Origin: Epiperipatus broadwayi
Taxonomy: Eukaryota; Onychophora; Udeonychophora; Euonychophora; Peripatidae
Assembly (NCBI GenBank): GCA_028023455.1
Contig: JAQFVV010012512.1
Span: forward strand, 3,013,935 to 3,077,934
DNA: 64,000 nt
Direction: 5' to 3'
Part shown: in pieces, positions 11,860 to 22,941 of the stretch
Layout: every line of letters begins with the position of its first letter
Position numbering within the stretch: the first letter of the stretch is position 1
Notes under the pieces: model-generated
Told to the model about the DNA's origin: nothing
Seen by the model: only the letters and a program-made list of their open reading frames with translations
Database searches by the model: none
Position numbers and translations under genes: made by a program

Positions 11860-12870
11860 AACATTGAACCAGATACTTCATCCGATTCAAAAGTTCTACC
11901 ACGTAAAATAAAAACAAGTTTTATATGTGCAATAACACACATACCTATTTATATTGAAATCTTATATTTTTAATTCTCAGTTGATTTTAGTATAAAATAT
12001 TTTTTTTATGAAGCTTGTTTTCTTTTAAAATAATTAAAAGCAAGCAAAGTTTAATTAATCTTTTTATAAAAGTATTTTATTTTTAAAAAAAGTTGATTTA
12101 TTTTTAAAGCTGAGATTTATGTTTGGTATGATTTTTTTTTTTAAAAAATTAATTTTGTAAGATAATGCCCTGTAAGATATTGTTTTTCTAATTGAGATTG
12201 AGTGGGAGATAGAGATTTACCCTGGTAGAAAGTTGCAAAAAAAATTGTGTGGGAGATAACAATGGACATAAATAGCTCTGGGTTTTTTTTTCATTCATTC
12301 ATTCAGATTAATCAGAGAGATTATTCTAGTCATTCAGTTCTTTTTTATTCTGATTGCTCAGCTTATTCAGCTTCTTGTTATTGAGGATTCATCCAGATTT
12401 TAGCTGTTATTAAACTGCTACATTGTTGAAGTGATTCTAATTTATTTGATATTTGTTCCATGAGAATCACCAAGTTCAATTTCCATTGACCAATAATAAT
12501 TCTACTATTTGCCATGATAGTAGCAGACATTTAGATGCCATGCCTACAATATACACCATGAAGAATCTCCACAACATGATGGCTGAGCCTTTCCAAAGAT
12601 GAATCTCCGGAGCTCCAAAATTGTGACTTCAATCATGACCTAAGTGTCAAGTCCAGGGCGGATCCCGATAGTGCCTCCATTCTTCTGAACCTGTGGTAAA
12701 TGACAGCTGCTGTATAGGACTCTATAAACTGAATTTTGGGTGAACAGCAGAAATTAATATTACCTCGAAGTAACTTACCTTTCTATATTAAAATCAGGCT
12801 AGATCTCCAATTAAGTCTCTAGAAAATCTCAGCTTAATCTTAAAAAGGAATTATATTTATGATGTGTAAT
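11860..12870 (+). repeat. ~1 kb repeat, left member of an inverted pair
   Basis: The reverse complement of 17100-18178 aligns along this segment in order: CATTGAACCAGATACTT near 11865, TAACACACATAC near 11933, AGATAGAGATTTACCCTGG near 12209, GTGTGGGAGATAACAATGG near 12248, and ATTGTGACTTCAATCATG in the 12615-12640 region. The last aligned block, ATCTCAGCTTAATCTTAAA, lies near 12824-12842. The two are clearly diverged. No coding frame is seen. A small GC-richer block lies at 12640-12680. Confidence 0.65.
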
Positions 12871-12960
12871 CTATCAATTTAAATATTAATGTATTGTTTT
12901 TTTATACTAGAATCTTAGTAGCAAGATTTTCCCATCATAAAATATTAACTTATTTGAGTT

Positions 12961-13181
12961 ACACTCAAGCACATATATGCTGAAAAGATAAATAATCGCC
13001 AATATATGTATTTCATGCTAAACCAGCAATCATCAGTTGGTCCAGATTATCATCTCCCACACATATATAGTATAATTGCTCAGATATATATTAAGATAGA
13101 CAATCTTCATACTTTAATGGACAGGCTCCAAACTACTATACACTCCAACTCTTCAACCGTCCATCCAATTGAAAATATGAT
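12961..13181 (+). repeat. ~220 bp direct repeat, unit 1
   Basis: Nearly identical to 13436-13656 (period 475), from ACACTCAAGCACATATATGC to CCATCCAATT. The short open frames over both units (13006-13236 and 13352-13687) are carried by the repeat and are not convincing genes. A diverged inverted copy lies at 24780-24865. Confidence 0.85.
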
Positions 13182-13435
13182 GATGAAATGCTCGAAGGCC
13201 ACCCTGAGGCCAAGATTCTTGTCACACCCATGTTGACCTAAAATCAATCTGAATCCCATATGTAAAGTACATAATCCATTTAATACATATGCAAGGATGG
13301 GCAGACATCTCTACAATGTAATAACTGAAACACAGGCTTATTTATATACCTGTGTCTATATATGTAATATATAGGGTATATGAGCACAGACTTTCAAACG
13401 ACCCATCACTCTCCACTCTATCTAATAACACTGAT

Positions 13436-13656
13436 ACACTCAAGCACATATATGCTGAAAAGATAAATAATCACCAATGTACGTATTTCATGCTAAACCA
13501 GCAATCATCAGTTGGTCCAGATTATTATCTCCCACACATATATAGTATAAATGCTCAGATATATATTAAGATAGACAATCTTCATACTTTAATGGACAGG
13601 CTCCAAACTACTACACACTCCAACTCTTCAACCGTCCATCCAATTAAAAATCTGAT
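13436..13656 (+). repeat. ~220 bp direct repeat, unit 2
   Basis: Second copy of 12961-13181, differing at only a handful of bases (for example AATCGCC versus AATCACC, and TATAATTGC versus TATAAATGC). The ~255 bp between units is not duplicated, so this is either a dispersed pair or a tandem array that lost part of a unit. Confidence 0.85.
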
Positions 13657-13902
13657 GATAATATTAGTGTTACTCATTAATGAATAATATTAGATAATGT
13701 TAGGGCACATAAAATGACAAACTATCAATCACAAACTAAGTTGTAAAGCCCAAAATAAATCAACATTAAAACAAAGTTTAAACCAAGTAGGTCAAATAGA
13801 TGTGACAACTAACCATTACAGCAACTAACATTAAATGTATTGTGATTACTAACACAAAAGAACAACATATTATGGATTGGATGAGTGAACGCAATCAAGA
13901 AA

Positions 13903-13933
13903 ATATATATACACACACACACATATATATAAA
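13903..13933 (+). repeat. (TA)n(CA)n microsatellite
   Basis: Compound run of TATATA, then CACACACACACA, then TATATATA. Confidence 0.8.
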
Positions 13934-14138
13934 ATATTAAAGTGGAAAAAAATCAAATGTTTCTTTTCTTATTTTTTTAACAAGTTGTTTATGTTAATAT
14001 GTGGCAAAGATGACATTAACAATAACGTAAAAAGGATGAGCATGAACTGGCTTAATATAATACATACAACAAACTTTTTTGTTCAAAAAGAGAAAAAAAA
14101 ATCTTTTATCTGTGGAAATAATCTACCATTCTCTACAC

Positions 14139-15674
14139 CAGCGTTTCCCAACCTGTGGTACGCGTACCACTGGTAGAACGCGAGTTGCTGGTTGGTGGTA
14201 CACGAAAAATAATCAATAATGGCGGACATAAAAAATTAAAAAAATTAAATCATAAAAATATCATAGAAACGTTTTTTCCTATAATTCATAAAAATTATTT
14301 TAATGAATAATATTATACAGTAAAGTTGTTAATATGTACAGTCGATGATCGAAAATCCAGCAATTGATATCGGTTTTTTTTTTTTTTTGGAGTGCACTTT
14401 TAAATTTAGCCGTTAGCCACCAGTAACTTGAGATGTCGCCGCCACTGTTGTGATAGTGCTGCACTCTCATTCACTTCACCGCATGGCTTACAAGTGACAG
14501 GTTATTGTTTGTGATTGTATCATCTTTGTTTATTAAAATTCATTGATCCCTATATAACCTGCTTATTCGAACTTAGACAAGAAGCACAGGTTTTTTTTTT
14601 AAGACAATCCTTTTGATCTCTCTTCGAAATTGTATGATTTTGATTGGCTTCAGGTGCTTGCATATTTATCTGATATTTTTTGCAAATAAATGAACTTAAA
14701 TTTGACACTTCAGAATAACTCAATAACGATCTTTAATGTTAATGATAAAATTGAAAGTATGATTAAGAAATTAGATTTTTGGAAACAGTGTATTGAAAAC
14801 AATCAACCGGAAAAATTCGAAACTCTACATATTTTTTTGTTTGAAAATAAGGTTAGTCTGTCTCAAGATATACAGAAAATATAATAGCACATTTAACAGG
14901 ATTAAAATTGTCTTTCATGGAATATTTTCCAAAACCGGAAAACACAAATGATAAGTGGATTTCAAACCCCTTCTATGAAGAAAATTTAGAAAAAGCTACA
15001 TCATTATCAATAAAAGAGAAAGAAAATTTAATAGAATTATCGACACAATCTAATTAATTTTGGTTAAACATTAAAGAATATGAACAGTTTTCTGAGAAAG
15101 CTCTTAAATTATTATTACCATTTACTAGTATGGAATTAGTAGAAAGAGCTTTTTCTTCATATATTTTTTTTTTAAAAAAGTATTGAAACAGATTGAATGC
15201 AGCTGTAGACTTAAGAGTATATCTTGCATCTTCTGAACCAAATTTCAAAAAATTATGTTCTTCGAAACAAGCACAAGGATCTCATTAAATTTATTTTATA
15301 AAAACATTTGATTATGATAAAAAAATATATTAATTGGGTTTTTATAATTTTGTGTTTTTATTAAAACCATTTATTAGTAAATGAAATATGACAAAATAGT
15401 AGATAAATATGATACTTTGAACAAACACATACATATATGTTACAGTGAGTTTATAATTTCAGTGAGTTTATAATCCAGCATGACGTTTAGGCATGTTACA
15501 ATGTAATTTATCTCATTATGTGATGTGAATACATGGTCACCCTATAATATGTATAATGCAAATAAAATAACACACTCCCAATAACAAATTTCACAAAATA
15601 CAATCATTTTTACGAAGTGGTACAATTTAGCATGATATACTACCAAGTGAGCCAAAAAAGGTTGGGAAACGCTG
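14139..15674 (+). mobile_element. hAT DNA transposon, internally deleted, with perfect 8 bp TSD
   Basis: The left terminus CAGCGTTTCCCAACCT is exactly inverted at the right terminus AGGTTGGGAAACGCTG (15659-15674). The element is flanked on both sides by the identical 8-mer CTCTACAC (14131-14138 and 15675-15682), which is the hAT target-duplication length. The element is 1536 bp, too short for a full transposase. Only the C-terminal third survives inside, so it is a deletion derivative that would need help from an intact relative. The exact TSD and 16 bp exact terminal match point to a fairly recent insertion. Confidence 0.93.
14645..15288 (+). pseudogene. hAT transposase C-terminal remnant (ZBED5/SCAND3/GTF2IRD2-like)
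   Basis: Broken remnant of the C-terminal part of a hAT transposase, inside the element at 14139-15674. In order it shows WLQVLAYLSDIF, an in-frame TAA at 14687-14689, then MNLNLTLQNNSITIFNV and KKLDFWKQC. A stop at 14882 is followed by a frame change to the dimerisation region. That region shows SEKALKLLLPFTSMELVERA, then a stop, then NRLNAAVDLRVYLASSEP and a C-terminal SSKQAQGSH. These match the order of the LAYL...LNELNLxLQG, EKALKLLLPF and YRNRLN...DLR...L blocks known from ZBED5/SCAND3-type hAT proteins (established family knowledge). The BED finger, the catalytic DDE part and most of the protein are absent. With several stops it cannot encode an active transposase. Confidence 0.88.
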
Positions 15675-15682
15675 CTCTACAC

Positions 15683-17099
15683 AAAGAAGTTGAAATGAAA
15701 GTTTGAAGGTCAGCATTCACCAATTCAGACTTTTAACATTTTTAAAGAAATCTTTCACAAGAATTTTAGAAAGTGGGGAGAAACATTCAGCTCATAAAAC
15801 AGCTAAATAAAGAATTTGAAAATTTCTTCATTGACTTCCATTTTTTGATTAAATCCAATATATTTATATTTCTTAACTTTAAAAATATTTTTTTACTTTA
15901 TCTAACACTTTTCATTTTTAAAAAAATGCAAAAGAAAACACTATTTAACTGTTTATTAATTATTCATATTAAAAAGACAAACTCCCTACTCCAAACTGTT
16001 CCAACAATATGTATCAATTAGCATAAACTGATCCCCAATACTTAAATCATGCTCCCACACCTGAAATATTTCTCAAGCATCTGAACAAAATCTCACATGA
16101 GTTTTAAACTCAAAGCCCTATGTTTGCAGTACTAAAAGTTTAATATTTTTGTGTCTTCTTTTGATCACTAAGGGTGTCACTAGGTCCCTAACAATCTAGA
16201 AAATTTAATTTACAGTGATCAAAACTTAATAATGATGATGAATGCCAACAGCTAATCTCAGGAACAGAAAGAGATCTTTAAGATTGTTCAGATAATTGGG
16301 AAAAACTACAGAGACAAACTAATTTCTAAATAATTTGAAAATTTATTAAATTCAAGCAAAAAATAAAATCAGGCAAATAAAGTATGAAAGATTATTCTAA
16401 ACTTCTCTAGTATATTCATCCAAGAGTGGATGCGAGTAATAAAACTTTAAATATCCTGGCAGATGGGTTCATTTTTTCACCTACAATTTAAAAAGAGGGA
16501 TTTGTAAGATCTTTCTGCTAATGGTTTATAAAAACTAATTCCACTTTTCCTCTTTGAAGATTTCAAAAATAAAGCAATCTTGTAAGGAATACAATGAAAC
16601 AGTATGGGTGAGCTTTCTTTGCTTGGAATAAAGCATTAGGACTAAGAATATCATCTGTCCATAGAACAGTTCATAATAAACCATGTCCAAGGAAATCAAG
16701 GTTGTCCCAATACAAGACAGGTCAACATAACAAGAAAAGATTATGTTCTTACCTAATCATATGTAGAAGAAACGAAATCTCTGATATAGAAAAAACAGAA
16801 CAATTTATTCAATAAACTACCAGCCAAAAGATTTGTGGTCATCAGAAAATGCAAAATAAACTTATTTAAATTAATTACCATATAACAAAGAAGGACAGGT
16901 GAGTTAAAAGAAAATTTCTAATATTTTCCCAAGTATTTATCAAGGTTAGTAATATAAATAATAATAAAAAAACACTAAGCATATAAAAATAGAAACTTAC
17001 AATACACTTCTGGATAAATCAATTTAAAAATTTGAAATCTTACAACAAAGATTCCTAAAACACTATAAATACATAAGACAATTAAAAGTATTAAAAGAA
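15683..17099. other. AT-rich noncoding DNA
   Basis: No gene is supported; the open frame at 15773-16021 is low-complexity and hydrophobic by AT bias. I see no strong repeat. Confidence 0.4.
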
Positions 17100-18178
17100 T
17101 ATACAAAACTTATACTAAAGATAGGTTGCTTTAAATATTAATCTGAGACTTTAACAGAGATTTAAACCCTAGTTAGTCTATGAAAACATTTATTTTGAGG
17201 CATAATGTTAAGTCTGGATGATGTCTTTCAGCAACACACACACTTTAGTTCTTTTTTAAACTTCTTATGTAGATTTTGGCTTCCATTTATAAGTTTAGGA
17301 ACCTGGAGGCAATCTTGGAGTCAATTCTGGATCAGATTTTTATGGCATGATCTTAGTAGCACAGTGTGAAGCTCCAGAATTCATTTTGGGAGGATTTAAT
17401 ACTGCATGTGGAGAAGATTTCTCATAGCATATATTTTTGGCATTCAGTGTGGATGATGTAGTGAAAAGTCATCTGTAATATATCAATGAAATATCAGATA
17501 AGGAAGCAAAGCAATCTGAATAATTATCACAAGCAGAATAACAAGATTCATGAGCTAAAGTTAGTCAGCAGAAAAGTACTTATAACAAGCTGCATTAAAA
17601 AATTTATCACATAATAATAATCTGTCCAAAATCCAGGAATATTTATATGAACCATTATCTCCCACATTATCTTTGATTAACAATTTTGGCCAGGGCAAAT
17701 CTCTGTCTCAAACTTAATCTTAATTAAAAATTCTGACTAGGGCTCTTATCTTATTGATACTTAATTTTTTAAAAAAAATAATGTAAAAACAAGTCTCAGC
17801 TTTTTTCTTTGAAATAAATTAAAATAGATTACAATTAAAGAAACAATAATTCACTTTTAAAAAAATCCTTCCAAAATTAAAATGCTTTGTTCAAAAAAGA
17901 TTAAAACTTTTCCTTTTTAATTTAGCATTTTTTTACAAATAGATTTTTTTTAAATGTCAAAACAAAATAGATTTTAAAACTTAAATCTATTGCAAATAAA
18001 AAATAACAGACTTTTTTTAAATAAGCAAGTATGTGTGTTATCACATGTACTCTTAATACATTAAAAAATAATAATAAAGAAAACTTTTAGTTTTTTTTAA
18101 AAATATATATATAAATCAAAGTTAGTTCTAATTTTGGTGATGGAACTTTTGAAGCTGATAAAGTATCTGGTTCAATAT
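17100..18178 (-). repeat. ~1 kb repeat, right member of an inverted pair
   Basis: Inverted, diverged copy of 11860-12870, about 4.2 kb away. Clear blocks on the minus strand are CATTGAACCAGATACTT's partner at 18157-18175, GACAGAGATTTGCCCTGG at about 17692-17709, and ATGTGGGAGATAATGGTTC near 17651-17669. Others are AATGAATTCTGGAGCTTCAC near 17366-17385 and TCTCAGATTAATATTTAAAG near 17130-17149. Confidence 0.65.
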
Positions 18179-18589
18179 ATATATATATATTGATTAATAT
18201 GCATGAAACCACAAAATTTATAAATACTTTTTATATTAATCAAGTATATTAATCAATATGCATGAAGGCTTATAGCCTTTAAATATTTTTTATGAATTAA
18301 CATATTATAACAATTATAGTCTAAAAGGAAGGTGGGGAATTTTTTGCCAAAGGACATTTTGATATTTATAATATCAGTCATAAGTAGTATAAAATTAGCT
18401 TACTGTATTTGATTAAATATTTAATTAATTTACCCCTAATCATTAGTGATGGGAAATCCTTTTAGCTGTCAGCCTGATTTCAATTTTACCCTTTTTAAAT
18501 ACATGTCATATTTTTTTCTCAAATTAAAAATAGAGTAACATCATTATTATTATTAATGTCTGTTGCACATTTATTAACAATTTTTTTAA

Positions 18590-18782
18590 TTTTTCATGAG
18601 TATTAATATTCTCTGATTTCTTTTTAAGTTCTGGAAAGATTAATTCTACAGCATCTAGGATACAGTCCTTTACAAACTTTCTTTCAGAAAATGTTTTAAA
18701 ATTTCTACTTTTCTTAATAAGAAATGATGTAATTTGCCTTCATCTAATTTGCTGACTTGTTTACACTTTTTACGAGACATGT
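18590..18782 (-). pseudogene. hAT-like transposase N-terminal fragment
   Basis: On the minus strand a reading frame starts MSRKKCKQVSKLDEGKLHH (ATG at 18780-18778). After one frameshift it reads FKTFSERKFVKDCILDAVEL, then IFPELKKKSENI. The K-x-F-S/T-E-x-x-F-(I/V)-K-x-C pattern followed by a PE(L/K)KK stretch is typical of the region just before the catalytic core in ZBED5/GTF2IRD2-type hAT transposases. Only about 60 codons survive, with a frameshift and no BED-finger cysteines. No TIRs could be assigned. It is less certain than the other two hAT remnants because the match rests on one short motif. Confidence 0.5.
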
Positions 18783-19860
18783 TTTTTTCCTCAAAAGTTT
18801 TGGTGTAATGAGAATGTTTTATATAAGTAGTGTTCTTTATTAACTGAAATATTTTTCAGATATATATGGCCCATTGATTTATTATTTCTTTCTATAAAAA
18901 TATGCATTGATCAATTTCTATTGTAATATTATCTTATTCAGTACAGCTACCATAATAATAAAAAAGACAAAATAATAATAATAAAACAAAGTAATATTCT
19001 GTTTTGGTTTTTGTAAACATACAGTTTGTCTGTATAAATCATTATAAAAACATAAAATGCCTCAACATCATAGATTAAATCTGTAGTCAGATAGTCCATG
19101 CAATATGGTTGAATTTATTGGAATATTACACAATTGATAGAATGAACTAGAACTATTGTAAAGGTTGGATATAATTGAGAAAATATATATTGTATTTATT
19201 TAACTTTTAATTTAATATTTGATGTACAAATGTGAGTGTTTAAATAGAAGTTGTAAATACATTTTTAATAATGTCTGGGGACCTGTATAATGTGCCAGAA
19301 TTGACCTTAGAATTGGTACCCCATCTCTGGTCTAAGATATTTGAGAGACTTTTTTTTCTATATTAATTTTCTTTAAAACATTCTACAATATGTTGTTTAT
19401 TCTTCAATTTAAACCTGATTTATTCAGGAGACTTGTAAGATACAACATTAATAGAATAAAATAAGATTGTATACAAACCCACAATATAAGAATGTCTGGT
19501 AATATATCATCTATTGATCCATACCATGCAATGGTGCTGTTTCTATGCTAAAGCACATAAATATGCTGTTTACAAGACCACTCATAGATCTTATGGCCTG
19601 TAAACTGTTCAAACACTAAGATGTTGGTGTGCACCTTTACCCCAATATCTCTAGCATGTTGAACATTATTAGTGATGAGTATGCAACACTTTCTATAGAC
19701 ATTACTCTTGACTATTGTACAGCATATGATATGAAGGTTTCTGTAGTTGTAATGATGAAAAGTATATTAGAACGGAGTTGTTGTTTTTTCTTAAATGTAT
19801 TGCAATTGATGTAAGTTAGTAAAAATTGTAACAAATTGTCAAACACCCCTACTTTCATTG
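18783..19860. other. AT-rich noncoding DNA
   Basis: No supported gene; the short open frame at 19629-19814 has no motif. A diverged short repeat (ATTGATTAATATGCATGAA / TTAATCAATATGCATGAA) lies just upstream at 18190-18268. Confidence 0.4.
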
Positions 19861-20350
19861 TCAGGAGTCAGAATTCACTAAATGAGGAGTGTAAATCATG
19901 ATTTGGCAAAGTTCACGATCAAGTTGCGCACTTTCTGAGACTTTTTCAAGATCAAAACAGTTCAATGGCAGACAACCATTCGGCATTGTAGTTTTGAAAT
20001 TTACCTGCTACAGAAGCAGATGTGGTGGCTTTCCTTCAACCCCCCAAAAAAGAAATATTTTACCTACCCAGAAAAACTGTCTTTGTGATGGTTTAATGAA
20101 ATTAAGGCGTTGTCAAACATCTGAAATGGAATGTCAATCATGTCAATGTTGACGAAGATGGTCCATTCACTCATGGAATGGGCTTTGAGGGCTGCCGAAT
20201 CGCTTTTTCACAAGCAGTATGGCTAATTGATTCTTGAAGCCAGGATCAGATTACAGTGAAGCATATTAGAGCTGAGTTGGAAAGGTATCAAAATGCTGTA
20301 AGGAATATGATGGCAGGTCTTAGAGAGGTCTGTCGAGAAAGCCTTGTTGT
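19861..20350 (+). pseudogene. ISXO2/Merlin-like transposase N-terminal remnant
   Basis: Remnant of the N-terminal zinc-ribbon and helical region of an IS1595/ISXO2-type (Merlin) transposase. Frame 1 (from 19898) gives QKRNILPTQKNCLCDGLMKL and then MECQSCQC before a stop. The next frame gives FEGCRIAFSQAVWLI, a stop, SQDQITVKHIRAELERYQNA and MAGLREVCRESLV. This parallels the complete Merlin transposase at 54.6 kb block by block: NKNILPNDKHCKFGERMKLY, FRCSSCHVQRSI, LEGSRIHFCKALHLIYYWSR, and TTGLQELCCESL. The catalytic domain is missing and at least one frameshift and two stops are present. The fragment ends at an A-rich region. No TIR was found, so it is an old truncated copy of a different Merlin lineage. 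Confidence 0.75.
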
Positions 20351-20660
20351 TTCTCAATAAAAAAATAACAAAAAGTTTCTTCAAAAACAATAAAAAAGAC
20401 TTGGAACAACAACAACAAAAAAGTTTCTTTAAAAAAAAAAAAGACCAGACAAAAGGAAATTTTTGTTTTTTTTTAAAAAAAAGACAAAATATTTTAAAAA
20501 GCTACACACACACACCCATTATTTTATTTTTAAGAAATATACATTAAACCGGTTACAAAAAAAAAAAGCAACAACAACAACAACAACACAAAAAAATCAA
20601 AATCAAGCAAATCCAAAAATTAAAAATATAAATCAACAAAATTTCAAAACAGCCCGGTAA
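20351..20660 (+). repeat. A-rich low-complexity stretch with (AAC)n
   Basis: Runs of A, AAC/ACA and AC repeats (for example ACAACAACAACAACAACAC near 20571-20589, ACACACACACAC near 20503-20513). The overlapping lysine/glutamine-rich open frames are by-products of base composition. Confidence 0.75.
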
Positions 20661-21499
20661 CATTATATCTATTTGTTTTTCACTAGCAACAGCGCCATAG
20701 AGCGGTATGGGTAATTAGATGGTGTATTACTGAATGTCTTCATACTAATGTAATCATACAAAATACTCTTTACTGACTTTGAATGCATGTGTGACAGTTT
20801 TTATACTTGCTGAAGTCACTGAATATTATTAGAAAGATTAAGTGATAAATGGATGAAGTAAAGGATTCTTTTTATATATAATGTTGTGTTTTATAAACAA
20901 AAATAAAGGAAAATAATATGTAAGCATATTTTTGGGAGAAATAATTAAATGTGAGTTAATTTTTAATTAACAGTTGTAGCTTTTTATAAATGAGAACAAT
21001 TACCAAAAATATGTGTTCATGTTATGTGTACTTTTATCAAAATAATACTACAATTGTCAGATGGCTAAAAACTGTTGAACCTTTATTTAACACATAGTAT
21101 CAAAAGCTATATGTGGATAAGTTGTAGTAGATTCTTCCCTGAACTGTAAAAGGACATGTTTTGGTTAAAAATTTAAATAACAAGTAATAAACTAGTAACA
21201 ACAACAACAAAAAAGAAAAATGAACCTTTTCACTGATAAATCATGTGAACATTTCAAAGAAAGACTAGAAAGAAGTCTGCGTTACTGTTGTTCAGCCACC
21301 ATATTTTCCAGAAGATAAATCCAGATGGGACAAAAATAGTTTTGGTAATATTCATCTCATTCTCATGACAATTTTTATTTTTGTTTTTGTCATGACCCTG
21401 GGTGTGAGATCTTGTCTTTGCATCCACTTATTGCAGCTAGTGATTGACATTGAAATATTAGAAACTCCTGTTTTTGAGGTCAGTGTAGGCAGACTTTTT
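20661..21499. other. AT-rich noncoding DNA
   Basis: No gene, tandem repeat or hairpin that I can support. Confidence 0.4.
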
Positions 21500-22941
21500 A
21501 TCAGAATGGATGATTGAGGCAGGCAAGTTTTCTCTCAATAATAGAAAAAAGGGACAACCAGTCTTGATGTGGCATGCAGAAGTAGCAGAATGCCCTGAAA
21601 AGATATTAAGGGGCAGATTCGGTACAGTGTATTGTGGAGATGGCAGTTGGAGATATGCCTTTATTGAGCATGATGGTAGACATGGTTGTATTTGTCAGCA
21701 CCAATGTTTCAGCTTTTTTCCCCAGTAAGTACCAAAAATTAGACACTGATCCATATGTTTGAACAGCTGCTGGAGATCTCCCTTATTAAATTTAATATAG
21801 CAGTTGCGAATTTGACCAGTAAGTGCTATTGGCCTATTCATGTTGATGACACATAAAACCTTATTACCTATAAGTTTGATTGAGTTCTGGAAGATTTGCT
21901 TTTGCAATGGATCATGAAACTCCACTATCATGTATTTAGCAGTTTAAAGATATGAGTCCATACTTTTTTCTTTGTGAGCTCATTGCAAAATTATTCCACT
22001 GGGAAATTAAACAGTTCACAGTTTAGGTTTGTTACTGCTAGGATTAATGTTTTGTCACTAATATAGTTTAGGAAAGATCTGTGGAGTTGGGATGGTATTG
22101 TAGCATTAAATTTGCAGACTAAATTGTTTATAGCTTGTTGGTCCAATCTCACAAGGGGCTTCCTGTAGGCTCCATTTGGGAAGGTTATAACATCTTCGTA
22201 TATGTTAAATATGTCTTTACTATTCTGTGGATCCATTATTGTTTCAGAGCTGGGCCTATTGATTTCTATCTGTAGAGCACTAGCATATGATACTTTACTA
22301 GCTATATTAATGTTAGGCAGAATTTGGAAAGGATGTGGGCCAGAAATCAAAAGGCCTCCATCACTAGGACAGTTATTTTCTATCTTAGAATTAATTGGAA
22401 TTTTTCTTTTACTATTATTTAAAATGTTATTTGAAATTTTTACTCTTATTTATTTTTAATTCTGGAAATTCCTCCACCAGCACAATCTCTTCCATGTCTT
22501 TAAACCTGTTTGTATTATCTTGAAATTCCAGGATATGGTCTAAAAGAGGTGGCTTCATATTATTAGTCTTGTTCTCATTCATGGAATTGGTGTTTACTGT
22601 TGTTTTCCTTAGTCCAAGTTGGGTTTCTGATAGATTGCAAGCTTTTTTAACGTTATTTCTCTGTACTGAAGGAATTACTTCCATTTTAATGATCCTCTCT
22701 GACTTCTCAGTTTTTCTTATTTTTTTGTGAAACATGGGGGGGGGATATATTCCTAATGAGTTGCTTTTTGTTTATTTCTATGTTTTCATACATAGGACTA
22801 GCTATTTCTATTGTTTTGTTTCATTAGGAAATTATGAGTTTGCTTGATCATGCAAATGGCTGTTGGTTCTTGTTCTGTAATATCCACATAGCTATTTAAA
22901 TTGCTGCTGAATCTCTCTTCCAGATTGTCAGCTGACATCAT
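21500..22941 (-). pseudogene. Frameshifted ORF1/gag-like retroelement remnant
   Basis: On the minus strand, open segments follow one another in order: a start MMSADNLEERFSSNLNS (ATG at 22941), then 22735-22427, 22350-21991 and 21931-21695. They are offset by frameshifts. Recognisable stretches include LLDHILEFQDNTNRFKDMEE, KVSYASALQIEINRPSS, EDVITFPNGAYRKPLVRL and GDLQQLFKHMD. Together they look like one degraded protein of more than 350 residues with a serine/asparagine/lysine-rich N-terminal third and a more structured second half. That fits ORF1 or gag of a retroelement, but I recognise no diagnostic zinc knuckle or RRM core. No reverse transcriptase follows. The plus-strand open frame at 21510-21728 overlaps the downstream end and is probably its shadow. 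An alternative is a decayed host or retrogene copy. Confidence 0.45.

Noticed and set aside
12961-13656. CRISPR-like array
   Set aside because: Only two 220 bp units, non-regular spacing to the third distant copy, and an animal-type genome; no cas genes.
11860-18178. Maverick/Polinton with long TIRs
   Set aside because: No PolB, integrase, protease, ATPase or capsid readings in the interior, and the arms are strongly diverged.
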